Assembly (NCBI GenBank): GCA_001783715.1
Contig: MFNF01000012.1
Span: 1 to 46,132 of the forward strand
DNA length: 46,132 nucleotides
Origin: Candidatus Lambdaproteobacteria bacterium RIFOXYD2_FULL_56_26
GTDB lineage: Bacteria > SAR324 > XYD2-FULL-50-16
Direction: 5' to 3'
Shown: one piece after another, positions 1-8,722 of the stretch
Position numbering within the stretch: the first letter of the stretch is position 1
Layout of the letters: each line of letters opens with the position of its first letter
Translations under genes and position numbers: made by a program
Notes under the pieces: generated by a model
What the model was told of the DNA's origin: nothing
What the model saw: the letters and a program-made list of their open reading frames with translations, nothing else
Database searches by the model: none

Positions 1-75
1 AGTTCCCCCCAAAAGAAGACGGACCGGCGAAAAGGTCCACTTAGTACTCAAGTGAAGTAGTACATTCAACCTGAA

Positions 76-99
76 CTTGCAAGAAATTTTCTGCCCCCT
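76..99 (+). promoter_or_regulatory. Possible heat-shock (sigma-32-type) promoter of lon
   Basis: CTTGCAA (76-82) is followed after 11 bases by CCCCCT (94-99). This resembles the enterobacterial sigma-32 pattern of CTTGAA, a 13-15 base spacer, then CCCCAT. Lon is a classic heat-shock gene, so the location fits. The -35 has one mismatch, the spacing is at the short edge, and the sigma factors of this organism are unknown. It would give a leader of roughly 175 bases. Confidence 0.3.
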
Positions 100-284
100 G
101 ACCAAACCTACGGTTCTTCGCTTTCCGCCCTCATTTTTCCGGGTAACGATTTTTTCCCACCCAGGCTTTGTGGCACAAAATTTTAGACGGCTTTGGTTGC
201 CGGGCAAAAGATTTTTGTTTAGGATGGCCAGAAGCCGTCCCGATCCAGCAGCAAAAAGCACCAACCTCCTTTGGAACACAAGGC

Positions 285-3200
285 ATGAGCGACTCTGAAA
301 AGGATAAAGAAATCAAGCCGGTTAAAAAGAGGCGCAAACCCAAAGCAAAGCCCGACTCGGAGGTCCAACAAGGGGAAGCTATCCCCATGGAATCGGGAGA
401 GGTCATCTTGGACGGCGGCTCGGATGCAGGCAACTTCGGGGTGATCCTGCCCAAAGGGGAGTATCTCCCCGAGCAACTGGGGGTCATCGCCGTACAGCAC
501 CGCCCCTTGTTCCCACACATGGTGATCCCCTTGGTCGTGGAAGGGGACATCTACCAGCAGACCCTGCTGGAGGCTCAAAAAGGCTTGGGTTATGTAGGGA
601 TCTTCCTTTCCACCGCCGCCTTTGATTCGGAAAAACCCAAGGTTGCGGCCCTCCATAAATATGGGGTGGTAGCCCGGATTGCCAAGGTCTTTTCCCAGGA
701 CAACCACGGTTCTCAGGTTTTGCTTGATGTATTGGAGCGGATCCACATCGTTGAGGCGCTGCCTTCCAAAGACATCATGCGGGCTCGGGTGGAGTACATC
801 CACCAGATCCGCCCCAAGGTCAACGACGAGATTAGGGCCTACTCTCGGGAGATCCTCTCCAACATGAAGGAGTTGATCCGGCTCAACCCCTTGATCAAAG
901 AGGAGCTCAACCAATTTATCAGCCAGATTTCCATGGACGACCCTTCCCGTCTGGCCGACTTTGCCTCCACCTTGACCAGCGCCGACAAGGAAGAACTGCA
1001 GCAGATCCTGGCCACAATCCCGATTGTGGACCGGTTGGGCAAAACCCTGTTGCTGATAAAAAAGGAATTGGAGCTGTCCCGTCTGCAAGCGGAGATCAGC
1101 CAAAGGATCGAAGACCGGATCAGCGAGCACCAGCGGGAATTCTTTTTACGGGAACAGCTCAAGGAGATCCAAAAGGAACTGGGCCTGAGCAAGGACGAAA
1201 AAACCCAGATCATCGAAAAGCTGCAACAAAGGGCCAAAAAACTCTCCTTTTCCCAGGAGGTCAAGGAGCGGTTTGACGAGGAAATGGGCAAGCTGGCGAT
1301 TTTGGATGTCCAATCCCCGGAATTCAACGTCAGCCGCAACTACCTGGAATGGATCGTAGGCCTCCCTTGGGGGGTTTACTCCAAGGACAACCTAGACATA
1401 GTTCGGGCCGAAAAGATTTTGGAAGCCGACCACTACGGCTTGGAAGACATCAAGGAACGGATCATCGAATTCATCGCCTCCATGGCCTTGCGCAAGGAAA
1501 ATGCCGGAACCATCCTCTGTTTTGTCGGCCCTCCGGGGGTCGGAAAAACCTCAATCGGCAAGTCCATCGCCCGAGCGATGGGCCGGAAGTTCTTCCGTTT
1601 TTCGGTGGGCGGCATGAAAGACGAAGCGGAGATCAAGGGCCACCGGCGGACCTACATCGGGGCCATGCCGGGCAAGTTCATCCAGGCACTCAAGGGGGCC
1701 AAGTTTGCCAACCCGGTGATCATGCTCGACGAGATCGACAAGATTGGCAACTCCTTCCAGGGCGACCCGGCCTCGGCTCTTTTGGAGGTTTTGGACCCGG
1801 AACAAAACGGTAGCTTTTCGGACCATTACCTGGACCTGCCCTTTGACCTTTCCAAGGTCTTTTTTATCACCACCGCCAACCAACTGGACACCATCCCCCC
1901 GGCATTGCTGGACCGAATGGAGGTTTTGCGCCTCTCAGGCTACATCGCCGCCGAGAAGATGCACATCGCCAAAAAATACCTGATCCCCAAACAACGCAAG
2001 GCCCACGGCCTGACCGGCGAGCAGCTGGCCTTTGCCGACCCGGCCATCCGAGCGGTGATCGACGGCTACGCCAGGGAAGCGGGGGTCAGGAAGTTGGAAA
2101 ACATGATCCAAAAAATCTGCCGCAAACGGGCCACCGAAATCGTCCGGGGCTCGAAGCTCGAAGGCAGCCGGATTGGCTTGGCCGAGGTCAAGAAGTACCT
2201 GAAAAACCCGATCTTTGAAGACGACGAGATCCACGGCGAAGGCCGCTCCGGGGTCGCAACCGGGCTGGCTTGGACCAGCATGGGCGGCTCTATTTTGTCT
2301 TTGGAGGCCAACTGGGTTGCCTCTGCGGCCAAGTCGTTCCAACAAACCGGCCAGCTGGGCGAGGTGATGGTGGAGTCTTCCAAAATCGCCTACAGCTTTG
2401 TCATGGCCAATGCGGCTCGGTATGGTGGGGACCAGAACTTTTTTGACAACAAGGCGGTCCACCTCCACGTCCCGGCCGGGGCAACCCCCAAAGACGGGCC
2501 TTCCGCCGGGGTCACCATGGCTTCTGTATTGATTTCATTAATGTTGGACCAACCCCTGATCCCCAAGTTGGGCATGACCGGAGAGCTGACCTTGATCGGC
2601 GAGGTGCTGCCCATCGGCGGGCTCAAGGAAAAAATGATCGCCGCCCGAAGGTCGGGCCTCAAGACCATCATCGTCCCGGCGGCCAACAAAAAGGACTATC
2701 TGGAACTGCCGGACCACCTGAAGGAAAAGTTGGAAGTCCATTTTGCCTCAACCTACGACGATGTCTTTAAGGTCGCCTTTGGACGCAAGCCGGTTTTCCC
2801 CCGGCACAACCGTAGGCAGACCGACCATGCTGAAGCCCCAACCGGTCCGCCTGCCAAAGGAGGCGGCAAATCCAAGTTGGCCGGTCCGATCCCTCTGGTG
2901 GCCCAGCTTGAAGTTCAACCCAAGCGCAAACCGGGTAGGCCCAAAAAATCGGCGGCACCGACGGCACCAAAGGGCAAGCTCCGCAAACCGGGCAGACCCA
3001 AAAAGGTGGACTTGGCCAGTCCCTTGACCGGCAACCTCCCCTCGGAAGAAACGGCCCAACCGCCGGTCGGCAGAAAGCCCGGTCGGCCTCGGAAGTCGGA
3101 GGTTTCTACTCAGTTGACCTTGACCGGAGCGGAGAAACCCCAATCACCGGTAAAGCGCAAGCCGGGCAGGCCCAAAAAGACTGCTCCAACGGCAACGATT

Positions 3201-3338
3201 TTGGGAGAAAAAAAAACGGGGACCCGCAAACCCGGTAGGCCCAAAAAGGCGGAGCAGCCCGTTGCGTCCAAAGGCAAGCCCAAGAAGGACACCGCCGGAC
3301 AACCGAAGCGCAAACCGGGCAGACCCAAGAAGTCTTGA
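285..3338 (+). CDS. lon: ATP-dependent protease La (Lon) with a C-terminal AT-hook tail
   Basis: This is a cytoplasmic AAA+ serine protease for misfolded and regulatory proteins. I chose ATG 285 because upstream in-frame codons give non-Lon sequence; it yields 1017 residues. A basic N-terminus (KKRRKPKAKP) precedes the LON substrate-binding domain (about 65-260), a coiled-coil region (about 265-350), Walker A GPPGVGKT (415-422), Walker B around VIMLDEID (478-485), and the protease domain with the Ser740/Lys783 dyad (KDGPSAG; GGLKEK). All catalytic motifs are intact. The Lon fold ends near residue 836. The last 180 residues are a low-complexity Lys/Arg/Pro tail with six R-K-P-G-R-P-(K/R)-K AT-hook cores. 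Typical Lon is about 780-820 residues, so this tail is an addition that should tether the protease to DNA. The gene stands alone and is convergent with the next operon. Confidence 0.96.
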   Translation: MSDSEKDKEIKPVKKRRKPKAKPDSEVQQGEAIPMESGEVILDGGSDAGNFGVILPKGEYLPEQLGVIAVQHRPLFPHMVIPLVVEGDIYQQTLLEAQKGLGYVGIFLSTAAFDSEKPKVAALHKYGVVARIAKVFSQDNHGSQVLLDVLERIHIVEALPSKDIMRARVEYIHQIRPKVNDEIRAYSREILSNMKELIRLNPLIKEELNQFISQISMDDPSRLADFASTLTSADKEELQQILATIPIVDRLGKTLLLIKKELELSRLQAEISQRIEDRISEHQREFFLREQLKEIQKELGLSKDEKTQIIEKLQQRAKKLSFSQEVKERFDEEMGKLAILDVQSPEFNVSRNYLEWIVGLPWGVYSKDNLDIVRAEKILEADHYGLEDIKERIIEFIASMALRKENAGTILCFVGPPGVGKTSIGKSIARAMGRKFFRFSVGGMKDEAEIKGHRRTYIGAMPGKFIQALKGAKFANPVIMLDEIDKIGNSFQGDPASALLEVLDPEQNGSFSDHYLDLPFDLSKVFFITTANQLDTIPPALLDRMEVLRLSGYIAAEKMHIAKKYLIPKQRKAHGLTGEQLAFADPAIRAVIDGYAREAGVRKLENMIQKICRKRATEIVRGSKLEGSRIGLAEVKKYLKNPIFEDDEIHGEGRSGVATGLAWTSMGGSILSLEANWVASAAKSFQQTGQLGEVMVESSKIAYSFVMANAARYGGDQNFFDNKAVHLHVPAGATPKDGPSAGVTMASVLISLMLDQPLIPKLGMTGELTLIGEVLPIGGLKEKMIAARRSGLKTIIVPAANKKDYLELPDHLKEKLEVHFASTYDDVFKVAFGRKPVFPRHNRRQTDHAEAPTGPPAKGGGKSKLAGPIPLVAQLEVQPKRKPGRPKKSAAPTAPKGKLRKPGRPKKVDLASPLTGNLPSEETAQPPVGRKPGRPRKSEVSTQLTLTGAEKPQSPVKRKPGRPKKTAPTATILGEKKTGTRKPGRPKKAEQPVASKGKPKKDTAGQPKRKPGRPKKS
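2918..3338 (+). repeat. Six AT-hook motif repeats in the Lon tail
   Basis: Six near-identical copies encode (K/L/G/T)RKPGRP(K/R)K, separated by 12-30 residue Pro/Ala/Thr/Lys-rich linkers. A seventh degenerate copy reads KGKPKKD. The G-R-P core flanked by basic residues is the classical AT-hook that binds the minor groove of AT-rich DNA. The last copy ends directly at the stop codon. The linkers differ in length and sequence, so the motif is conserved rather than freshly copied. Confidence 0.9.
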
Positions 3339-3359
3339 CCGTAGGAGCAGCGGGGAGGG

Positions 3360-5807
3360 TCAACTGCTCCGCTGTCCCAGCCGGGCCAACCGCAACAGCA
3401 GGCCCGGCACTCGGGCGGGGGAGACGGAAAACTGGGTCAAGCCCATTTCCAGGAGTTCAAGCAGCTCTTCTTCCCCCAAAAGCTGTTCCCCACAAAACCT
3501 TCCGCCCAGGTCGGGCCGAATGCTCCGTCCCTCTTCCAGGCTCAGGCCCATCAGCCTCGCCACTTGGGGGTTGAGCTTTACGAAGGGGTCGCTCATCAAG
3601 TCCAACTGAGTGTAGGCGGTGCTGAACCGGCTCCAGTCTTCCCGAGAAAGGCCCAGGGCCGCTTGGGTCAGGTCGTTGCCTCCAAAGCTGAAGAAGCTGG
3701 CTTCCCTCGCCAGGTTGGCCCCATCCAGGGCCAGGGAGGGCAGCTCCACCATCACCCCCAATTCCAGTTCAAAGGGGGGCTTGGAAAAACCTCGCTCCAA
3801 GGTCCAGCGGTCAACCACCGCTTCGATCCCCTCCACCTCGTTGCGGCCCCGCCGTAAGACCTCAAACTCCGAGCCCAAGGCCACAAAGGGGACCATCAAC
3901 TGCAACCGGGGCAGCCTTGGGGTTTTGCGGTGCAACAGTTCGGCGGCCTCCAAAAAAGCCATCACCTGCAACCGGACCAAAAAGAAGTGGGACAACAACA
4001 GCCGTGCGCCCCGGTAGCCCAGCATCGGATTGGTTTCCCGGAAGGCCTGGAGGGAAAAAAACCAGTCTTGGGCTTCGGTGCCGGGGAAGTGGTCGGCCAA
4101 CCGGGCGGCCATTTTGCGGGAAGGGTCCCCAGGGGCGGGCAACAACTCGTGGCTAGGCAGGTCCAAAAGCCGCAAGCAAAAGACCCCGGTCCCCACCGGC
4201 TCCATCCGGGCCAACAGCGCCCGGCTCAGGGTTTGGGACAGTTGGGTCAACATCTCGGTCCGGCCTTGGTCGCCGTTTAAAACTAGGCCGAGTAGCAGGG
4301 GAAAGAAGGGTTCTTGGACCAACAGATTTTCCATCCGCACCAATCCGGCCCCTTGGGCACCCCAAGCCATGGCCTGGGCGATCCGGTCCGGCTCGTCGCC
4401 ATTGACCAGTACCTTGGCGGGCAAGGGCAGGGTCAACAGCCGAGCCGCCAACCGTTCCAGCACTTCGCTTTTTCCTTGGACCAACCGGGCCTTCCCCCGG
4501 AAGAACTTGGCCGGACCTTGGGTTGGTGCCTCCAGGCTCAACCACTGGCCTTCTTGGACCATCTGTCCCCCAATGCGGACCTGGGTCGCTTCCAGTTTGG
4601 CCTCGGGCAACAACAAGGCCGGCTTGCCCAGGCTCCTGGCCATCACCGGGCCGTGGGAGCTAAAGCCCCCTTGGGCGGTCAAGATCCCTCGGGCCACTTT
4701 GAGAGCCGGAAAGTCCTGGGGAAACGTTTCGGCAACAAACAGTAACTTTGGCCCCGGCTCAGCGGCCAACAAGGCTTTGGCACTGAAATAGACCTTTCCT
4801 ACTGCGGCTCCGGGCGCTCCGGTCAAGGCCGAGCCCTGCCCCAAAGGCTCCAACAGGTCCGTCTCTTCCAGCCGGTCGGCCATCAGGCCTTCCACCTCCT
4901 GGGGGTGCAGAGCCATCGCCAGTCCGGGGGCATCCAAACGGCCCTGCCGGTTGAGGTCCAGCAACATCTCCAACCTCGCCTCCGGGGCCGGGTTGGCCGG
5001 GAAACCAAGCCCCAAGGGCCAGAATCTCCCGGAACCGGCCACAAAAGTGAGGGTAAAAAGGTCCAAACACTGGCCTTCCAAGGTGGCTACGGTTTGCTCC
5101 AAGGCCGGGGCAAAGGCCAGGGCTTCGGTCGGCGGCCAAGCCTCGAAGGGCTGAGGGACAAAGTTGCAGGAGTCAAAAGGCAAAAAGGGTCGGGCCCAAA
5201 ACACCGGGGCCCCCAAGCCTGTTTCCTCGGCTCTGGCCCGGAATTGCCCATAAACCCAGTCTTCCCCTGCCGGTACCCAAGGTGCCGGTTCAAGCAGCAA
5301 CAACCCCTCTTCACCTGCTTGGGCCAACAATAGACCCAACAGCTCTTCAACCTGCCGCTTCGGCCCCACCGGGAACCCTTTGGCCCGGCCCAGGAGCAAC
5401 AGGTTTTTTTTCTCTTCAAAGGTCCCGGTCAGCCGGGAAGGCTTTTTCCCCGACAGGTCGCCGAACCTTTCGAGTAAACGAAGCCAAGCTTCCTGAGCCA
5501 AGGGGCCGGGGAGATTTTTTAGTCCCCCTTCGGTCAGGCCCAGGTATTCCAAAACCCCCACCGGCTCCGGGGAAAGGGGGCCAAAGCAGCGAGCCAGCAA
5601 AAAAAGATTCTCCCCAAACTTGGCCCCGGTTGCCTGCTCCAACTCTCCGAGCCACAAGGCCACTTGGCCGTCCCGCTCCCTCCGCTCCTTGCCGTTCCAT
5701 TCGGCCCCAGTGGTTGAATAGACCGGCAGACCGTCGGGCCGTTGGCAGTACAGATTGAACCACACCGGTTGGGACGGGTGGGGCTGGGCCAGGGTGAACA
5801 GAGTCAT
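3360..5807 (-). CDS. Pyruvate phosphate dikinase-like protein lacking a functional ATP-grasp domain
   Basis: The protein has 815 residues against about 875-900 for PPDK. The C-terminal two thirds align motif by motif with PPDK: the APGAAVGKV segment (331-339), the phospho-histidine loop GGFSSHGPVMAR (His385), GLVRMEN (488-494) for GLxRTE, NPMLGYRG (593-600), FSFGGNDLTQ (706-715), and FCGE with the catalytic Cys772. The N-terminal region still shows PPDK landmarks (LEQATGAKFGEN near 56-67; VLEYLGLTEGGL near 85-96). However, the nucleotide-binding SVRSGA segment between them reads ARCFGPLS, the N-terminal Gly-rich ATP loop is absent, and the usual WxLQTR motif has become WPLGLG. It probably handles PEP/pyruvate and phospho-His but not ATP. 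It starts inside the upstream gene (ATGA overlap) with AAAGG 8 bases before the ATG, so it is probably co-translated with the HPr-like protein. Confidence 0.8.
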   Translation of the reverse strand: MTLFTLAQPHPSQPVWFNLYCQRPDGLPVYSTTGAEWNGKERRERDGQVALWLGELEQATGAKFGENLFLLARCFGPLSPEPVGVLEYLGLTEGGLKNLPGPLAQEAWLRLLERFGDLSGKKPSRLTGTFEEKKNLLLLGRAKGFPVGPKRQVEELLGLLLAQAGEEGLLLLEPAPWVPAGEDWVYGQFRARAEETGLGAPVFWARPFLPFDSCNFVPQPFEAWPPTEALAFAPALEQTVATLEGQCLDLFTLTFVAGSGRFWPLGLGFPANPAPEARLEMLLDLNRQGRLDAPGLAMALHPQEVEGLMADRLEETDLLEPLGQGSALTGAPGAAVGKVYFSAKALLAAEPGPKLLFVAETFPQDFPALKVARGILTAQGGFSSHGPVMARSLGKPALLLPEAKLEATQVRIGGQMVQEGQWLSLEAPTQGPAKFFRGKARLVQGKSEVLERLAARLLTLPLPAKVLVNGDEPDRIAQAMAWGAQGAGLVRMENLLVQEPFFPLLLGLVLNGDQGRTEMLTQLSQTLSRALLARMEPVGTGVFCLRLLDLPSHELLPAPGDPSRKMAARLADHFPGTEAQDWFFSLQAFRETNPMLGYRGARLLLSHFFLVRLQVMAFLEAAELLHRKTPRLPRLQLMVPFVALGSEFEVLRRGRNEVEGIEAVVDRWTLERGFSKPPFELELGVMVELPSLALDGANLAREASFFSFGGNDLTQAALGLSREDWSRFSTAYTQLDLMSDPFVKLNPQVARLMGLSLEEGRSIRPDLGGRFCGEQLLGEEELLELLEMGLTQFSVSPARVPGLLLRLARLGQRSS

Positions 5808-6616
5808 CGGAAAAACCTTTGCCCCGATTTGAGCATCACGGAGTAATTGCCGCTACAGGCCTTGGTCATCCAGGCCTTGAGCCGGGAGAGGTCCGAAAAG
5901 GCCGGGCCTTCCACCCAAAAGGAGATTCGGTCCCCCATCCTGACCCGGCCCCACTGGAAGAGATTGTAAAGGTCTTGGACCGGTTGGCCTTGGTGGGAAA
6001 GCCGCACCTTGAGCAGGGGGTAGGTTTCTTCGTAGTCTCGCAGCACTTTGCCCAACGCCTCCAGGTTGCCGTGGTGAAACAGCTCGTTGGTCACCTCCAC
6101 CAGGTGTTTGGGGCTTTTGTTTTGCAAAACCGCCGGGGCCTTGCCAAACCCCTTTTGGGGCCAATCGACCGGCTCGGCTTTCAGGTGCTCCAGGTCCAAA
6201 GGGGTGCGCAGCCGCAGCAGGTCGGACAAAGCCGCCAGCAGGGTGCCGGGGGAATGTTTGGGGTCGGGGGTTGACTCCTTGAGGTAAAGAACCACCAACT
6301 CCAAGGGCTCCAAGGAGACCCGAGAAGCGGCCAAGGAGGGCAGGACCCAGACCAGCCCGGTCGTACGGGGCAGCAAAAAACAAAGCTCGAACCCCGCCAA
6401 GCGCTTGAGTTCGACCCACAGGGCTTCCCAGGTCAAAAAAGTGGATTTGAGGTTCAAACTCCGGCAGGCAAACCCGGAGGCACAAAGGTAGCGGTGGACC
6501 GCCCCCTGCCCTTGCCCGGCCAGTTGGGCCAGGGCATCGGGTAAGGAGGGGCTGGGAGGGAGGTCGGGACCTGTCGGTGCAAAAGCAAGTCCCGCCGTCA
6601 CGGTCTCGGAACCCAA
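5804..6616 (-). CDS. Putative degenerate EIIA-like / HPr-like two-domain protein
   Basis: The protein has about 270 residues from a TTG start at 6616; a GTG at 6601 is equally possible and would give 265. Residues 170-252 follow the HPr pattern. VEVTNELFHHGN aligns with the HPr active-site loop (VxNxxGLHARP), placing His182 at the phospho-His position but without the following Arg and Pro. It is followed by QGQPVQDLYNLFQWG and MGDRISFWVEG, which match the HPr S46 helix and GDEIxIxxEG strand. Residues 75-150 weakly resemble a PtsN-type EIIA domain (CFLLPRT where ALPHAR is usual, so the phospho-His is an Arg). These are fold-level resemblances read by eye. It lies 4 bases after the CfpA-like gene and overlaps the PPDK-like gene by 4, which supports a shared pathway. 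Confidence 0.5.
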   Translation of the reverse strand: MGSETVTAGLAFAPTGPDLPPSPSLPDALAQLAGQGQGAVHRYLCASGFACRSLNLKSTFLTWEALWVELKRLAGFELCFLLPRTTGLVWVLPSLAASRVSLEPLELVVLYLKESTPDPKHSPGTLLAALSDLLRLRTPLDLEHLKAEPVDWPQKGFGKAPAVLQNKSPKHLVEVTNELFHHGNLEALGKVLRDYEETYPLLKVRLSHQGQPVQDLYNLFQWGRVRMGDRISFWVEGPAFSDLSRLKAWMTKACSGNYSVMLKSGQRFFR

Positions 6617-6620
6617 CCGG

Positions 6621-8495
6621 TCAGGTCCGGGCAGTCAACCCGGGAGAGCCGACGAAGCTGGGGGTGTATTGGTCCGCAGTCGCCGCTTCCAAGTGTTTTT
6701 CCCGAGAAAGATCGGAGAAGCCGGTGCTGACCGAGGCCAAAAACTCGGTGATCACGTTGCTGACCGCCTGCATGGTATTTTCCTTGCGCTTGATCGTGGT
6801 CAGGTTGATCTCCAAGAACAGCCCGGCCCGCAAATGGTAGGGGTTCACCTGCCGGTTGTAGGTCTCGAACTGGCCTTCCAGAAAGTCCAACCGCTGGTCT
6901 AAGATCAGCCGCTCCGGCGGGTTGTCGTACTTGAAGGTGTCGTGGATCTTGCCCCGCAACAATTGGAACTTGCGGGTCAAGTATTTGCGGCGCTCCGCAA
7001 AGGTATCGTTGAGCTTTTCCATCTCGCTTTTCTTGGGCTGGACAAAAAAGACTTCATCCCATTCCTTGACCGGTGCAGCTTCAACCGGTTCGGCCACCGG
7101 CTGTGGGTCCGAGCCCCGTTTGCCCCGTTCGTCTTTGGCCGCAGGTTCGGCTCCGCCCAAAAACATCTTGGCTACCGATTGGTAATCCAAAAAGCCCTGT
7201 TCCGCTTTGTGGGCCTCATGGACCCGCTCGTAAACGTCCCAAAGTTTTTTGGCCTGCTGATCAAACTCATCGATCTGGACGCAGTAGGCGTTCCTTTGTT
7301 CCCGGAGTTGTTTTTCATCATAATAGACCAAGGTGGCCGAATACCGCTCATCGGGCAGGTTGTGGATCGACAGCTCCGAATACTCCCGGATCACCACCTT
7401 CCTGGCCTGTTTGAAGTTTTCGATGTGCTGGTAGCCCAGTCTGGTTTTATCCAGGATCTGGGTCAAGGCGGTCACCGCTTTGTTGAAGCCCCGGTTGCGC
7501 AGGTTTTCCCGGTCCACGATCCGTTGGATGTTCTCCCGAACGTTGAGCGGATCGGGCTGCCCGGCTTGGGAGTCGGAACCGATCCCCACCAGGGTCTTGA
7601 GGAAATCCTTAGAGACCCATTTGTACTGGGGGGACTCGTTGTTGTCCTCAAAATCGATGTATTTTTCCAGCCGCTTGAGCTTCTCGATGATCTGGTCCGC
7701 CTCGCTCAGCTCCACCTGCCCATCTTCGGCCAGCTTGCGGTTGAGGCTGCTGATCTCTTGGTCCAGTTGGCGGGTGATGTAATCGCTCAAGATCTCCCGG
7801 ACAATCGATTCGGTACCGATCTGGAAGTGGAAGATCGGGTTGAGCAATTCCGATTCGGCCACGTTGATCGAAAGGCAAACATCGGTCACCGTGTCCGGCT
7901 TGATTTTGTTGTCCGAGTAGTGGCCTTTGACCAGGGTGAAGGCGTTTTCGGTGCCCACCATCAGGCCGATATCGGTTTTTTCCCGCAGCAGTTTGTTGGT
8001 CCGGGCTTGCAGGTCGGTCACCCCGTGTTCCAAGTGGCCTTGGAGGTGGTTGTAGATGTTGACGATCGACCGTTCCAGCGCCGTGTTGTTGAACTGTTCG
8101 AGACCACCGATCTCGTCGATCAGTTCGCCCACTTCCTGGGGGGTGTAGCGGTTGAGGTTCTTGAGTTCCTCTTGGTCCACCAGATCCCGCAGCTTCTTGG
8201 ACATCTCGTCTTCGACGGTGACCAAGTAGCGGCTGTACATGTTGTGGAAGCCCTGGTTGAAGTAGTTGTGCAGGATTTCCTTGATTGAGCCACTGACATG
8301 CAACTTTTCAAGCACCTCGGGGGGCAGCTTGGAGTTGACATGGTTGAGGATCTTATCGACTTCTTCATCGATAATCCTTTGACTCTCTACATACTCGTCC
8401 CGGTTGTCTCGATTCAGACTGTTCCTAGAGCCCACCGCAGAGGGTTCTTCGGGATGGAACCGGTTAGAGCCGTGAGCTTTTTCGTCTCGAATCAT
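6621..8495 (-). CDS. CfpA-like cytoplasmic filament protein
   Basis: The predicted protein has 624 residues, is acidic and mostly helical, and lacks a signal peptide or membrane segment. From memory of treponemal CfpA, the resemblance is extended and collinear. It covers NxKLPPEV, NMYSRYLVTVEDEM, LNRYTPQEV, GGLEQFN, SIVNIYNHLQGHLEHG, KTDIG, TENAF, DPLNVRENIQRIVD, NRGFNKAVTALTQILD, NLPDERY and the C-terminal EQRLDFLEGQFETYNRQVNPYH. CfpA forms ribbon-like filaments under the inner membrane of treponemes and is needed for normal chromosome distribution and cell division. The gene has its own good promoter and a GAGG site before the ATG. It is first in an operon with the HPr-like and PPDK-like genes. 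The C-terminal acidic tail seen in treponemes is not evident here. Confidence 0.7.
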   Translation of the reverse strand: MIRDEKAHGSNRFHPEEPSAVGSRNSLNRDNRDEYVESQRIIDEEVDKILNHVNSKLPPEVLEKLHVSGSIKEILHNYFNQGFHNMYSRYLVTVEDEMSKKLRDLVDQEELKNLNRYTPQEVGELIDEIGGLEQFNNTALERSIVNIYNHLQGHLEHGVTDLQARTNKLLREKTDIGLMVGTENAFTLVKGHYSDNKIKPDTVTDVCLSINVAESELLNPIFHFQIGTESIVREILSDYITRQLDQEISSLNRKLAEDGQVELSEADQIIEKLKRLEKYIDFEDNNESPQYKWVSKDFLKTLVGIGSDSQAGQPDPLNVRENIQRIVDRENLRNRGFNKAVTALTQILDKTRLGYQHIENFKQARKVVIREYSELSIHNLPDERYSATLVYYDEKQLREQRNAYCVQIDEFDQQAKKLWDVYERVHEAHKAEQGFLDYQSVAKMFLGGAEPAAKDERGKRGSDPQPVAEPVEAAPVKEWDEVFFVQPKKSEMEKLNDTFAERRKYLTRKFQLLRGKIHDTFKYDNPPERLILDQRLDFLEGQFETYNRQVNPYHLRAGLFLEINLTTIKRKENTMQAVSNVITEFLASVSTGFSDLSREKHLEAATADQYTPSFVGSPGLTART

Positions 8496-8554
8496 TTCAA
8501 CCTCGGTTGCTGTTCATGCGCAATCATAGCGCACCCCATAAGGACTTTCGACCG

Positions 8555-8583
8555 ATGATAGGGACCCTTTTGGGCTGAGTCAA
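8555..8583 (-). promoter_or_regulatory. Sigma-70-type promoter of the CfpA-like operon
   Basis: On the minus strand, TTGACT (8583-8578) and TATCAT (8560-8555) are separated by exactly 17 bases. Transcription would begin near 8548, leaving a leader of about 50 bases before the ATG at 8495. The same arrangement (TTGACT, 17, TATCTT) precedes hldE. Confidence 0.6.
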
Positions 8584-8616
8584 GCCCAATCCTTTTTTGG
8601 GGTTTTGACTTTTTCC

Positions 8617-8647
8617 CCACATCCTGTGCACAGTGGAACCAAGGTTC
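8617..8647. promoter_or_regulatory. Pair of inverted repeats upstream of the ccm run
   Basis: CTGTGCACAG (8624-8633) is a perfect 10-base palindrome nested in CCAC...GTGG. GAACC-AA-GGTTC (8636-8647) follows immediately. Both lie 75-105 bases before the first plus-strand gene and about 50 bases behind the divergent CfpA-operon promoter. An operator role is inference only. Confidence 0.25.
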
Positions 8648-8722
8648 AGCCGGACAAGGGCTGGGCGAAAGGATGGGGCCTCTCCTCAAAGGACCTTTGA
8701 CCTACCAGCCTCGTTTTCCAAA

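Noticed and set aside
169-187. TGGCAC near 171 as a sigma-54 promoter
   Set aside because: The -12 element reads TTAG rather than TTGC, so only half the site matches.
3344-3370. GGAGCAG/CTGCTCC stem as a lon terminator
   Set aside because: A perfect 7-base stem but with a 13-base loop and no T-run, and it overlaps the convergent gene's stop; too weak to call.
6942-8288. 448-codon plus-strand frame
   Set aside because: Antisense to the CfpA-like gene, with the same Val/Leu/Gln/Asp-rich shadow composition and no ribosome-binding site.
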